From positions 186,001-250,000 of the forward strand of contig JACVRA010000179.1 in NCBI GenBank assembly GCA_019828545.1: a DNA stretch of 64,000 bases, in the 5' to 3' direction. Positions 1 to 11,800 of this stretch are shown in pieces. This DNA comes from Paracamarosporium sp. OC-R06-R3. Taxonomy: Eukaryota > Ascomycota > Dothideomycetes > Pleosporales > Didymosphaeriaceae. The notes beneath the pieces are model-generated. The model made no database searches. It was given only the letters and a program-made list of their open reading frames with translations, and was not told the origin of the DNA. The position numbers and the translations under genes were made by a program. How positions within the stretch are numbered: position 1 is the stretch's first letter; each line of letters starts with the position of its first letter.

Positions 1-2436
1 TCTCAATGCCAAGCTTTTATAAGCGCCATCTTAGATATCCAGCCACTCGCAACTTTAGTGTTAGCAGATCCCAGCTTGACCGCGTTACTTAATCAAACGT
101 ACCACCTGAGTCTCGTCGTGTCTACTATGAGCTCCAACTCTCTCTACCACCAATCTACACACTGCGAAATTCGATCATGGAGCCCAACCACTATCACAAA
201 ATCCAATCGTTGTGCCGACTTTCAAGGCTAATTATACCATCATCCGAAAGAGTACTGCTTAGATCCTAAGATACCAGACGCCTGGAGGCTAGATAGGCCT
301 GCTGGTGGGTCGCATGGCGATAACGCCATAGCCTCACCTCTGTACCAAGCACACACTCGGAGTATTGTTAAGAGGCGTCATCGGAAGCTTGAGAGGCTCC
401 TATCAGGCCCTGGTGAGTTTCACAGTTAGTGGCAAGTCTACTCTACCATTGCATAGCCTAGTGAATAGGTTTAATGGTGGCTTGGTCAAAAGGATGTAAT
501 TTGAGTGGGAGTCGTGATTTGACCAACGTTGTGGGGGCCGCACTTCTCCGACTTTGTAAGAGAACTCGAGGTGCTTACCAGTTCCTGACCAATAGCGAGA
601 AGCCTAAGATCGACGATATAGTGGAAACGACCGCAGGAATCTTCAAACACCAAGACCAAATGGAAACGGGACCGTTGCACTGGTGGAAAGCTATCAAACT
701 GGGGCATATGCTTCGTATCGCAGGGCCTAAACTGAGCGGCGAGCTGAACATTGACACCTACCGGCATTTTCCAGATTTGATTACTGTTGAGCATCAGCAA
801 AAGATTACTCTCCCAACTTGTTTCAGCCACTCATAGAAGATTAGGAATTGAAAAACGAGTGACGAAGGATTAGCGGATGGATAGAATGTCTCCGTGCCCA
901 AAAGCTTTGAGAAGACTTTAATATTTTGATTGGGGGATACGACTTGTGCGTTTGATAAAGTATATGGAGAACGATCAGCAGCATTCACGCTACATTGGAA
1001 AAAGCCAGACCTGGCATACCGATTTTGGCTCAACAAAACCTTCATTGCAGCGGTTTTGAACTCGTCTTTGTTCATCAAGAGCCTCTAAAAGTTTCCGGTG
1101 ATTGGTGAATGGCAGAAACGAGAATAGAATGCATTGCACTCTAGCTATTGCACTCCAGCTATTGCTTGTTCAAGAGTGAATTCGTATCTATATCGAGACA
1201 TTGATGCCTTTTCACAGCTAAAGACTACCCTCGATTCAATCCCCTAGTTTCTTTGTGGTATGTTTGGTCTGTATGTAACGCCCACGCTGCTTAATATCAA
1301 TGCACACTCGGTTAGCACCACTAGTGTGATGCAGGGCATGGCGTAGGCCTGCATGTCATAAATCATTCAAGCGCGCGCTGTCTTTCCCAATGATAGTGAC
1401 GTTTATTTGACTTGAGTAGTTCACAGCACTGCTTCCGACCAATACAACACAAGCCATGATGGCAGCTTATGCTTACTGCACTTGATCGCTTCTGACGCTA
1501 GTAAAGATGTTGTGGCCCGAAAGGCCGAAATGTTTTACCACTCTCCAGTAAAGTAATATGTTATAGGTATCCAATGAAATCTTTAGGTAATTAGTCATCA
1601 TCCTGCTTGAAGTGTAGCTACAAAAATAGAGCGAATTGTGATCGCTACGTCTGGGTAGGATTTTACTCTACCACACACGGCATGGTACATCATCCGACCA
1701 ATGAGATATACTGACCAGACAGGCGCCCCGCGGCGCGCAGGAAAACAATACATGCTTCGCCGCAATAGTACATGAATCCACTTTGGTGATTCGATCCTAC
1801 TTACTGCCGACGCATCAGCATCGGTGTGTTTTCCTCTTGACCCCGCTTTGTGTGACCCCGTCAGCCAGCTTTCAAGTAGAACATACAAGGGATAGGCTGC
1901 AATCAGTTCGTTCTTATTAACAATACCCGATGAAAGTCGCTATAGTTACCGATCTGGGTAATCTAACTACGGCAAGCATACGCAGCTAATATATCGATAG
2001 CCAAAAGTATCTGCAGAGGATGATGACTGGTGACCCTGATCTCCCTTTTCTTATCGTGCGGAAAGATTCCGGGGTTGCGGGTTCCGCCCGCCAAACACTT
2101 AGCTTGTGTACATACTTTGTTATCTACAGCAAATGACCATCTTGTTTCATATGATCGGCCTATAAACATCAGCGCCATCAGCAAAGCATGTTAGATCGGC
2201 GAGCTTATTTACGCCCAATCAGGGTAGCTACTGCACCGGCATCCAGATGCCGCAGCACCATACTTCGGCAACGCGTTGCGGCAAGTTATTGCACGTGGGA
2301 TAAATAATCCGAGATGTAAGGTTCATATAGTAGCTCTAGTACAAGATAAACAGTACACGAAACAAGGTTCACAAAGCAATTGCAATTCAATCATACTCTA
2401 TTGGAATTATCTCTTCTTCTTACCTTGCAACCAAAC
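1..2436. other. Gene-free left edge
   Basis: No convincing gene is seen. The longest open frame (474-836, plus strand, 120 codons) has no recognisable domain, and an equally long frame lies opposite it, as expected by chance. The stretch is fairly AT-rich with scattered short frames. The last part should hold the promoter and 5' UTR of the nitrilase gene that starts at 2437. Confidence 0.5.
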
Positions 2437-3506
2437 ATGTCTTCCAGTACACTGCGAGTCGCAGTCACACAAGCCGAACCAGAATGGTTCGATCTCCAAG
2501 GCAGCGTTGCCAAAACAATCCGCCTCATAGAAGAAGCAGCCAACGGCGGCGCAAAACTCGTTTCCTTCCCCGAGGTATGGATCCCCGGCTACCCAGGCTG
2601 GATATGGTACGTCCTTCCGACCCCACCTCTCAAGATCATGGTCAGGCACTGATACGGCAATCAAGGGCGCGTCCCGTCGACCCTGTACTGACCACGCGGT
2701 ACATTCAAAATTCCCTTGTGGTTGATTCATCGGAAATGCAATCCATCCAAAAAGCCGCAAAGCAGCATTCCATCTGCGTCGTGCTCGGCTTTTCTGAGCG
2801 CACCCCATCAAACAGCCTGTACATCTCACAAGTCATCATCTCACCCCAAGGCGAAATCCTCATGAAGCGCCGCAAGATCAAGCCCTCGCACATGGAACGC
2901 ACCATCTACGGCGACGGATCTGGGAGCGACCTCAACAACGTCGTTGAAGTGGATTTCGGCTCCGACGTAGGCAAGATCAAAGTCGGGACCTTGGCCTGCT
3001 GGGAGCATACGCAGCCGTTGCTGAAGTACAATACGTACTCGCAAGGGGAAGCGATTCACGTTGCTATGTGGCCACCCGTTTCGCCGTTTGTACCTCAGCC
3101 TTCGCCGGATGCTCCTGGTTTGTATAGCATGAGCCATGATGGCGCGTACGGTCTTTCGACTACGCATGCCATTGAAGGGACCAACTTCGTTCTGTACACC
3201 ACTACCGTGATCACCGAGAAAGGTATCGATACAATGGACTCAAAGAACGGGCTAGTTTTCCGAGAGCCGGGCGGTGGACATGCGGCTGTCATTGGGCCTG
3301 ACGGTCGACGACTAACGAAGGAGTTAGAAGGTGGGCCGACGAAGGAGGGGATTTTGTTTGCGGATCTGGATTTGGAAAGAGGTATGCCAGTGAGGAGTTT
3401 TCTGGACGTGGTGGGTCATTATAGTAGGCCTGATCTGTTGTGGCTGGGTGTTGATAGGCAAGAGAAGAAGTGTGTCGTGGAGAAGAATGGGGTGCAGAAG
3501 TCATAG
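2437..3506 (+). CDS. Nitrilase / cyanide hydratase family carbon-nitrogen hydrolase
   Basis: Two exons, 2437-2606 and 2666-3506, joined by a 59-nt intron (GTACGT..AAG); the product is 336 aa. Splicing restores the continuous segment GYPGWIW-ARPVDP across the junction. The nitrilase-superfamily triad is visible: Glu46 in FPEVW, Lys127 in the [11 protein letters not shown] segment and Cys168 in LACWEH. Length and motifs fit the nitrile-hydrolysing branch, which converts a nitrile to the acid plus ammonia through a Cys thioester, or in cyanide hydratases converts HCN to formamide. The substrate cannot be told by eye; aliphatic nitrilase and cyanide hydratase are both possible. The protein should be cytosolic, as no signal peptide is seen. 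The ATG at 2437 is chosen because the family's N-terminal strand ([10 protein letters not shown]) starts right after it. It is convergent with RAP1, 107 nt apart. Confidence 0.93.
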
Positions 3507-3613
3507 CTGGATATACTTTCAGATTGAATGAAAGCCAAAGAACGACGCGCCCATGGGTATCTTAACAGTACACTCCAATCCGTCACAGCTCTGTAGAGTC
3601 CCCACTCCATCCC

Positions 3614-6035
3614 TCACGTTTTAGCACTTTTGTACTTCGCTAGAAAATTTACCCGCTCCGTAATGCCGCCCCATCCGTCCAGCGTATGCTTGCGCTCCAA
3701 TCTTGCCAGTGCCATACCGTCCCCTCCTTCGACATCTTCGTCATCCTGGTCGCTCCATATACCTCTCTTATCTGGAAGTGGCCCCTGGACTTTCCAAGCC
3801 TGGAGTACCTCAGTGGCCAATTCTGGGCGCCAACGCGTGTGCTTTAACGCAGCGGCAATGAACTCATCAGAAAATCCTTCTGCATGTTGTTCTTCAAAAT
3901 AGTTGTCGATCTCGTCAAGACTAAGCGGAGGGTCGGGGTCATCGGAGCCTGTTGAGGTGACGGAAGCTGAGGAATGAGACGGGGAAGAATGTAAGGATTG
4001 TGGAATTGGTGCGATGGCAGGGTCTTCGTTGACAATCTGGCTGAACTCTTGGAGCGATTCAGTCGTTGACACATCGGATGCTAGCTTTTCGCCGCCGTCC
4101 TCTGTTTGTTCTTCAGCTAATTGCGTCAAACGAGCTGGTAGCGGCAGGGCGCTTAAAGAGGCGCTTTGAGACGGGGACGAAAGTATAGCTTGGGTGTCGA
4201 ACGCGGGGGTTTCGTGGCGTGGTGCCTGGGGCGTTGGAGAATCTGGAATATTTTCGCTGGCATCTGATTCAGGCGCGCTGTGAGGTGGCACAATCACTTC
4301 CAAGCCTCCCGTGTCCGAATTGTAACCTGCTATCGACTGTTCGGCTGACCTAGCTTCGGGTAATTCGTCTTGCGTGGACTGTTGTGAGCCCGTCCCGGCA
4401 GAAGATAGCTCCACAGGGTTTTGTTCAGTACCAAATTGAGATGACTCATTCTTCCGCCTCTTTGCTGGATGAGTTATGCCATCCTGTCCGTCTAACGACT
4501 GTTCCTCCGTACCCGAATCCCCGTGCAGCTGCTGTAAAGCCTTCTCATAAGCCTCAGTGATGTACTTTGGGGTCTCATTGACCACAGTGGATGAAGATAG
4601 AAATACCTGTGACGATAATGTAACCGTCTGGTTCGTCGCGCGGCTATTCTCTGCTGCCTCTTGTGCGAAATAATGCGCCTTCTCCTTAGACGATAGGGCA
4701 TCCCATTGAGACATGAGAAGTTTATGTAGTCCAGCTACACCAACAAGTCAGATCTTTACCAGCCCAGAGCTAGGGAGTAGTAATACGTACTGTCGTCAAG
4801 TTCGGGATTCTCATTCCGAAGTGCCCATTTTTTCTCTCTCGCAAAAATCAAATACGCAGAGGAAGCCTTGCCCTTGTGATGCTCATTTAGGTACGATTCA
4901 AAGAGATTATCATCCGGGTTGGTGCGTTTCCGCTTCGTGGTTGATGCTCTCGATTTGGGAGTAGACGGTCCTGCTTTCGGCTGATCCTGCGTGGGGAAAC
5001 CTTCGCCATCCTCTTCCGCCGGACTTGCTTTCTGATTGGCTTCTTCCTCAAGTCGTTTCTCCACACGAGTCTTCAACTTTTGATGCTTCTCGTCTGAGTC
5101 CTGTTGCCATTGTGACCAGACCACCTTTTCGAAGTATTGCCTCCATTGCCCTGCCGTCTGTCGTTTGTTTTCTGCCCAAGCGCTCCAAGCCTTGCGATAA
5201 TCATCGCCCGAGCGTTCGCTTATTTCTTCTGCATATGCGTAAAGCATCTCCCAGTCCTGTTTATCAAACAATCCAGGGGTGGTCAACTCCTCGACAGTGT
5301 ACTCAACGCTGTCAACCTGCTTCGACCCGCTTGATTTCTTGAGACCTGGGCCTGATTTTTTATCCTTAGCCCTTTTAGATTGCGCTTGTGTTGGTGTCGG
5401 CGCGGGTTCGGCGGGGACGTCTGAGGGTGGTGACGGAGGTGCGTTTTCAGGAATATTGAAGGCGGTCGGCGGCCTGTGTCGCAGTATCTTCACATAACGA
5501 TCACGCCATGACTGCCATGTATGCCGGGGATACTGCTCGATTAGCATAAATCGGCCAAATAACTTCCATGTCTTACCTGCTTCTCCAACTGCTTATATAT
5601 CTCATTCCCGCTCCCCAGTCCGCCTGTCGCTTCACAGTCGTGCACCCATTTGTAGAGTATCCGGTCTTCCTCCACTGTATATGCAGCTCTGGTGCCTTTC
5701 GTCGGTCTGCTCAGCGAGCCTGGTGCGCGCGCTGTCCCTTTTACGGGTCCCGCTCGATGATTCTCCGGGTCTTGGATTTCTCCCTGCTCAATCGACTCGT
5801 CGATGAACGTATAAGAGATGCTTCCGGGTGGGCAATCATTCTTTAAATGGTCTGCGATCATGTAATCGGCCTTCTTCTCCAGCAAAACGACCTCGCCGCC
5901 ATTGCTTCTGATCAGATCCAAGTAGCGGGGCCGGGAATAGACGCGTTGGGCGATCCAGAACTTCTTGCCGGCGAATAGTTGGCCATTGAGGTTTGCGCCC
6001 TCAGCAACATCATCATATACTATTTGAGCGGCCAT
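3614..6035 (-). CDS. RAP1: Rap1-type telomere-binding protein (BRCT, Myb, RCT)
   Basis: Three exons on the minus strand: 6035-5577, 5532-4791 and 4734-3614 (773 aa). Residues about 10-95 form an N-terminal BRCT-like domain. About 115-170 form the Rap1-type Myb domain, which spans the first junction (IYKQLEKQ-YPRHTWQSWRDRY). A second Myb-like helical segment follows (DKQDWEMLYAYAEEI). An HMG-box-like stretch at about 374-430 is split by intron 2. A long Ser/Pro/Glu-rich linker leads to a C-terminal Rap1 RCT-like domain in the last ~105 residues (SLDEIDNYFEEQH to the end). Known Rap1 proteins sit at telomeres as part of shelterin and regulate telomere length and silencing. The first intron is short (5576-5533 if CAG is the acceptor; an acceptor 3 nt earlier would add one Gln). 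It is divergent from SWF1, with 260 bp between the ATGs. Confidence 0.88.
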
Positions 6036-6295
6036 GCTACATAAATGCGGTGGGGTGAATGTGGGGGGCTGCAGCGTGGAGTCGACGCGTTGATGCGCGG
6101 CGCGCGCTCACGCGGGGTCTTGGCAAGCATCGCCAGCTCCGCACACCTCAGCGAGAATGGGCTCAAGTCACGATCAGGAACATGGATTACTGGCTTTTGC
6201 TGTAGCCACAGGATACTCAGCAGACTGTAACAGACGGTACTTTGGCTATAGTGAGGCTACCCCGCTATGCCCTAACGCCCTAACGAACCTTCACC

Positions 6296-7647
6296 ATGAC
6301 CGTTGTGCGCGCCATCGTTATCTTCACAGTAACGGTTTCGGTCTTAACCTTTATTGCCTTCTTTGGTCGCACGCCAGCTTTTAGGTGCGTGGGCTTCCTT
6401 GTACCATTCACTCAAGATTGACTCTCTACAGAAATACCCCCATCGGCTTCTGTCACCGCCTGCTTATCCACCGCATTCCCTCTGTGCTGCGCAAGCTCGA
6501 TGTCCTGTTCACCAATGGCCGAATCACAAGTGGTGGCTCTCGTCTGGGCCACCATCTCATGAACGAAAAGCACCCGGTGGTCATGATCTTCTTTCTCGGC
6601 CTGATCACGATCTCAGCTGGTCTTTTCGTGCCTACCGTTTGGAACTTACTCCCTTTGCGCCACAAGCTCCTCGTCTGCATCTTACTGCCCCAACCATACT
6701 ACTTCACGTACTTGTGCGCGAAGAGGAACCCCGAAACCCTCGTAACAGAACTAAACCATGCGGCGCAAATGCGACATTATCCTTACGACAGAATCTTGTT
6801 CTATCCGGGTAACCCGTGCCGAACATGCAAGTTCAACAAACCAGCGCGCAGTAAGCATTGTAGTATATGCAAGACCTGTGTCTCGCGAGCTGATCATCAC
6901 TGCGTATGGGTGAACAACTGCCTCGGACGTGGCAACCACAAGTGGTTCCTGGCCTTACTCCTTTCCACGGCCGTTCTTCTAGCCTACGGTGCCTACCTCG
7001 CATACTTTGCATTGAGCCCCAAGGTCAACAAACAATACGCCAGATACGAGCACTGGTATAGGTTCAGACCGAGCCCAGGATCCAACCCGTCCAGCTGGGC
7101 TACGTACGGCGAAAAGAAGCTCCACTACTTCCTCACATATGTCAGCATATACATCGACGTTGGCGGTGTCTCTGCAGCAGGCGTTGGGCTTCTGGCTCTG
7201 CTCACATGGCCGCTGCCTCTCGGCCTTTTGGGCTACCACCTCTACCTCATATACGCCGGCATGACCACGAACGAGAGCTCCAAATGGGCAGACTGGGCCG
7301 ACGAAATCGCAGACGGCAAAGTCTTTTTGGGCAAACGCAAACCAGAAACTATGCGCGGCTATCGTCCAAAAGAGCAAGACTCCGCAGAATCGTCTACCTC
7401 AGGAACACCAATACCCACACCACCTGAAACCCCAGACGAGGATGAAGAACCACCAACAACCTGGCTGCTCGAGAGTCGTCATGTTCTCGTACGCACAACA
7501 AACGGACAGCCACCTACAGGTCTCCCACCACGAATAAAGTCGGTCGCAGATAAGGAGAGCTTCAAGCGAGTGTGGGACCTTGCTGCTGTAGAGAACGTGT
7601 ACGACTTAGGATTCTGGGACAATCTTTTCGAGATACTTGCCCACTGA
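6296..7647 (+). CDS. SWF1: DHHC palmitoyltransferase, Swf1 type
   Basis: Two exons, 6296-6384 and 6432-7647, with a 47-nt intron (GTGCGT..ACAG); 434 aa. Exon 1 encodes an N-terminal membrane segment (residues about 4-24) that ends in GRTPAFR and joins NTPIGFCHRLL, a layout typical of Swf1. The catalytic DHHC cysteine-rich domain is complete: paired Cys/His of the CRTCKFNKPARSKHC type followed by D184-H185-H186-C187. Further hydrophobic segments lie on both sides, giving about four transmembrane spans. Swf1 is an ER S-acyltransferase that palmitoylates cysteines next to membrane spans of SNAREs and other proteins. The C-terminal tail is hydrophilic, with a Thr/Pro/Glu-rich patch (about 350-375). 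The upstream ATG at 6296 is required to give the first membrane span. Confidence 0.92.
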
Positions 7648-7916
7648 CTATACAACGGCAACTACACAACAAGGAAACTGTAGGGGTGTGTAACGCCGCC
7701 CCGCAAACGGTTCAGGATCGCCGCTGGGATACGAAAACCGGTTCGCTTGCACTCTCGTACCGGCCCCCCAGCACCCATGACATCATGCGTCAGCGCAACA
7801 CCATAGCACAAGTATATACACAGCGGAAGTACCCTTCCAGCTCGAATCGAATTACCCGTTAACCCCAACCTCGTGCCTTTTCCACATCCACATCCACATC
7901 TGATTCCCTACCCACC

Positions 7917-8528
7917 ATGTCCCGCGCCCTCACCAAGAAAGAGCAGCAGCAGCAGCTCGCCCAGCAACACCAAGAACAAGAGCAGTACGCCCGCGATGTA
8001 GAAACACACGAACACAAGTCCAGTGCAAACGCCTCTGTATGCTCTCCCAATCCGAATCAAACCCATGCCATTCTCGCACCTATAACTCTCCATGCAACTC
8101 CAAGAACCGCCCAATTCCCACATCCCCAACACACAAACACTAACCCCTCCCACCCAGGCGGGCCTAAACCTCAACCTCTTCGGCGCCCTCTCCGGCGCCC
8201 TCTCCTCCACAAAACGCAAAGAAACGCACAACAAGCCCGACGGCTCGAAACACACAATCGAGGACTCACACGACAAAGGTACGTTGCCTCCCATCTCCCA
8301 GCACCCCCTGCCCACTGCATCATGAACATGCGAACGGGAAAATAGTACTAACGCCCCACAGCCGCAGCATCAGGCTACGCCGCGGGCCAAGGCAGCGCGT
8401 ACGCGCAAGGCAACGCGCAGAATGGGACGAAGCACGAGAAGAGGCGGGAAATCGGGCAGGCGCAGCAGCAGGGGAAGGTTGCGGCGAAGCAGGTGCAGCG
8501 GGTCGACCATTTGGGTATCGAGAACTGA
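7917..8528 (+). CDS. Small Gln-rich conserved-looking protein, unknown function
   Basis: Three exons, 7917-8036, 8158-8278 and 8362-8528, give 135 aa. The introns have good signals: GTATGC..CCCAG with CACTAAC inside, and GTACGT..CACAG with TACTAAC inside. Both junctions keep the frame. The N-terminus is charged and Gln-rich (KKEQQQQLAQQHQEQEQ) and likely helical. The middle has a short hydrophobic repeat (LNLFGALSGALSS) followed by a Lys/His/Asp-rich tail. The last exon is Gly/Ala/Gln-rich and ends in DHLGIEN. No catalytic motif, signal peptide or membrane span is seen. I do not recognise the family. The strong splice signals and clean frame are the case for a real gene; expression is unproven. 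It runs toward the 3' end of MED13. Confidence 0.7.
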
Positions 8529-8870
8529 GGTGGCATTAGGTAGCTAGCGTTCTCTTTGTTCAAGGTGTTAAGTTAGGTGCTCGTGGCGTTTTTTGCGCCT
8601 GTAGCAACGGAGTTTAGTTCATTTAGGTACTAAATACTTGATTGATTGATTGATTGATTTGCAACTATTTGAGAGGACAAAGAAATGGATGTCTATGCTT
8701 ATGCCAGCGTTAAAGTCGTACCTATCCTCCTCGCAATAATGGTATAACACAACACCTGGATATATGTGAACATGCCCCGGGCCCGGTTCTGAGCGGCCCA
8801 AATCCCAAATCCTGTTACGCCATAAACACCAGACAATGCACCGCCTTAAGAACACCAGGTAAAGAAAAAT
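8529..8870. other. Convergent 3' intergenic region
   Basis: This is the spacer between the 135-aa gene and the 3' end of MED13. It should hold both 3' UTRs. The only notable element is a short TTGA microsatellite at 8638-8660. Confidence 0.5.
8638..8660. repeat. (TTGA)n microsatellite
   Basis: Between five and six uninterrupted copies of the tetranucleotide TTGA, in the intergenic region between convergent genes. Confidence 0.9.
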
Positions 8871-11800
8871 TCATGCAGGGAGCGTCCTCGTCAATCCATT
8901 CACGCTCTCTACTGCAACAGCAACATGCCACGGCACAGCTCCATGCCTGCACCCTTTGACTCCTCTGAGCCTAGCCAACAGGCCCAACCCTCTAAATTGG
9001 CCAAGCACCTCCTTCATTAGATTTTCCGCCGCAGCCCTCGCTTGCGGCGTCGGAGTCCAGCTCAGACTATTAGATCTCGGTTCTTGTGGACTGGGGCCTG
9101 GGTTCTGGGCATTGCCCCCACCTCCAGGTGAAACCCCTTCACCAGCTGGGAACGGTGATGTAGCTGCGCGAGTGGGGTTTACGGCACCCATCCAGAGTAT
9201 ATTGATGCCAGCTATGATGGGACCTGGTTGGGCATCGACAGACGGTGAATCAGAAAGATCGAGCGAGAAGCCACGTTTCACAAGAAGACCCGAGATGAGG
9301 GCGGGTCGATACTCGTTCGTAGAGTTTGAGTTGTGGAGGCGATGCGCAAGGATGATACCCCATGTTTCGTCCGTTATATCAACGAGGCGAGCATCCGGAT
9401 CACCAGACGAGTCAGTCGAGTTCTCTAAAGAGGGCGTTGCTGCTGGTGTAAGCCCTTGTTCGGGGGAGACGACGGCTTGTGGTGTAGATCCTGGGGTGTC
9501 GGCTTGTGGATGACAAGCGGCAGAGTAGCCAGGTGTATCTGGAGATATTGCAGGGGTAAACTTGAGATGTGGCTCCGTATCAATCGTCATCAGTGTGGTG
9601 AAGAGATTGAGTACTGTAGGGCATTGGACGAGGAACACCCAAGCTTCGAGTTCTTCCCTATCCATGACACCAGCCTTTGCTATGCAGACGCGCCAGGTGA
9701 CCCTTCGCACTTGAATGATCTCGATGGTGGTCTGCCAGATCTCCTTGGCAATGTCACTAAACGGACGTGTGCCAAGATTGTATGAGACTACTGCCTGTGA
9801 CTTACCGCAGGTGTCACTCCACGCTGCAGTAACCCACATACCGTCAAGACTGATGGCATAGCCAATATGCATGTAGGAGTTCTCCCGCATCAAATCTTGC
9901 GGGGCCTCCGCCGTTAGTTTGAACTGTATATTGCGCGGAATCGGTTCCTCCAGCTGGAAGGAGGGTGCCGAATAAATGCTGAGCGGTAGCTTATCCTCGC
10001 TTGGTTCGCTGGGCGGGCACCGATCGTATACCTCCCGTGCAAGGTTAATATAGATGCTCGTATCTAGGATGACTGGTGTGTCGAATGAAGCGATGTATTT
10101 GATTGGCACGATTTGAAGCACCAGGTCAGGCTTGTGTACTTGATCAGATCGGCCAGGTGGGCCTTGCTGGTACGTCTGGAAGAGACTCCAAAAGGCTGAA
10201 CACAGTTCCCAGAGGGCGGAAGCCTGCTCGAATGGATCAACCATGTAGATAACAAAGGCGTCGATTTTGGTATCATCCTTGTCCCGCATCTGCGCATGTT
10301 TAGCAGCCAGTGCTTTACTCAGCTGCACACACGTGTCTTGGAGAGCCTTGGACACAGTGCGCATTGATGCTGAACTACCGATTTTACAAGGAACAAGGCC
10401 GCCAGCGTATTCCGCTAATGTGTCTACTCGGCAGTGGGTACCCAGCTTGCAACTGTCGTACGCCAGTTGCATGTTGACCAGGAAACTGTCCACACAAGGT
10501 TCCAAGGCTTCACTGTAAGGGAAGACGCTAAATGCAACAACATTCTTTGGTAGACTGCAAGGTCCTAGACCCAGGATTTCCCAGAATGGAACCGCAGGAG
10601 GCAAAAGATCCCATAGACTATCCGCACGCCTAACTCGAACGTACGGCGGATTTAGCTGGAATATGTGGTGTCCAAGCGCTGGGGCTGTATCATTTGGCCT
10701 GCGAGGCGGAGGTCTCTGCTGTGCCTTCATTTGTGAGGATATGTCCGGGAACACGTCTTGAATGGCGGCGAGGTCTGCCACGTTGCACTCTATTGCATTC
10801 GGAAAGATTTCCTTGATTGCACTGTGCCATTGTGTCTCGAAAGGTGGTTCGACCAATGCCTCAGAGTTGTCGCCTTGATGAAAGATGTCCAGAGTGGCAG
10901 ATGCAATCTGGTCAGTAACTATTTGAGCTATGGCGATACTGTCTTTTCCGCTCAAAGGTTTCTCTACGATTAAGTTTGCGGACAAGTCCGGTTGCGAAGT
11001 TGGCGTGCTTGGGACTGAAGAATATGAGTGTCCAAAGGCGGGGAGAGTCCAGCGTGTACCGCCCGAGGACAGTTCCATTGGAGGAGGAAGATGTATCAAC
11101 GCCCAGTCCCATAAGGTCGGCTCAAGGATAAACAAGGCCGAGTCGTCCGTTTGCAGTCCTACTAGCTCACTAAATTCACCACTGAAAGAATCGGCAAATG
11201 ATGTGGCAGACATAGGGGTGGCAACGCTCTCCGTAGGTAGTTTGCGCTTGACCGGTATAATCAAGCTTCCAGTGAACGGCATGGGTGCAGCACCAGTCAC
11301 TTCGTCGTCGCTCACGGATGAAGTCTCGCTGGATGTGTCTGAATCGTCGCTATCGGATTCGTCCCGGGGAGATGCGATTAGGTTACTTCGTGCTGAAGCT
11401 ACACCAATCGCAAATCGGAGCTTCGTCAGAAGCGGTAGATCACGTAAACTCTTGTATCGGAAGGCGTCCTCAGTCCCATTGTTCCTCTTAGATTTCTCGC
11501 TCACGGACCCAAAACGCCCAGCCTTGTACTTCGCATCCGAAAGGCCCATCTTACGGCTAAAATGTAGCGGTTCGAAGACGCTATCTCGGTGCTGATCGGA
11601 GGTTTGTTTTTGCGGTGTTTTGTTTTTTGGAGAAGGCAACAACACCGATTCAATGAACCGTGGGCTTAAGGGAGGCGTGGTTGTTCTCGTGACTGCAAGA
11701 GCTTGGGTCTCTGGGTTCGATAAATGGGACGGATCTGGATTCACAGCATCCGAAGCCGTGGGTTGTGAGACATACGCCGCAGATTTATCTTGCATTTCTT

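Noticed and set aside
474..836. 120-codon open frame on the plus strand
   Set aside because: No domain, no upstream promoter sign, and an equally long frame on the opposite strand; likely chance.
9750..9840. Possible intron inside the last MED13 exon (GTAAGT-like site in CGKSQAVVSY)
   Set aside because: The frame is open and the residues fit the Med13 C-terminal domain without splicing.
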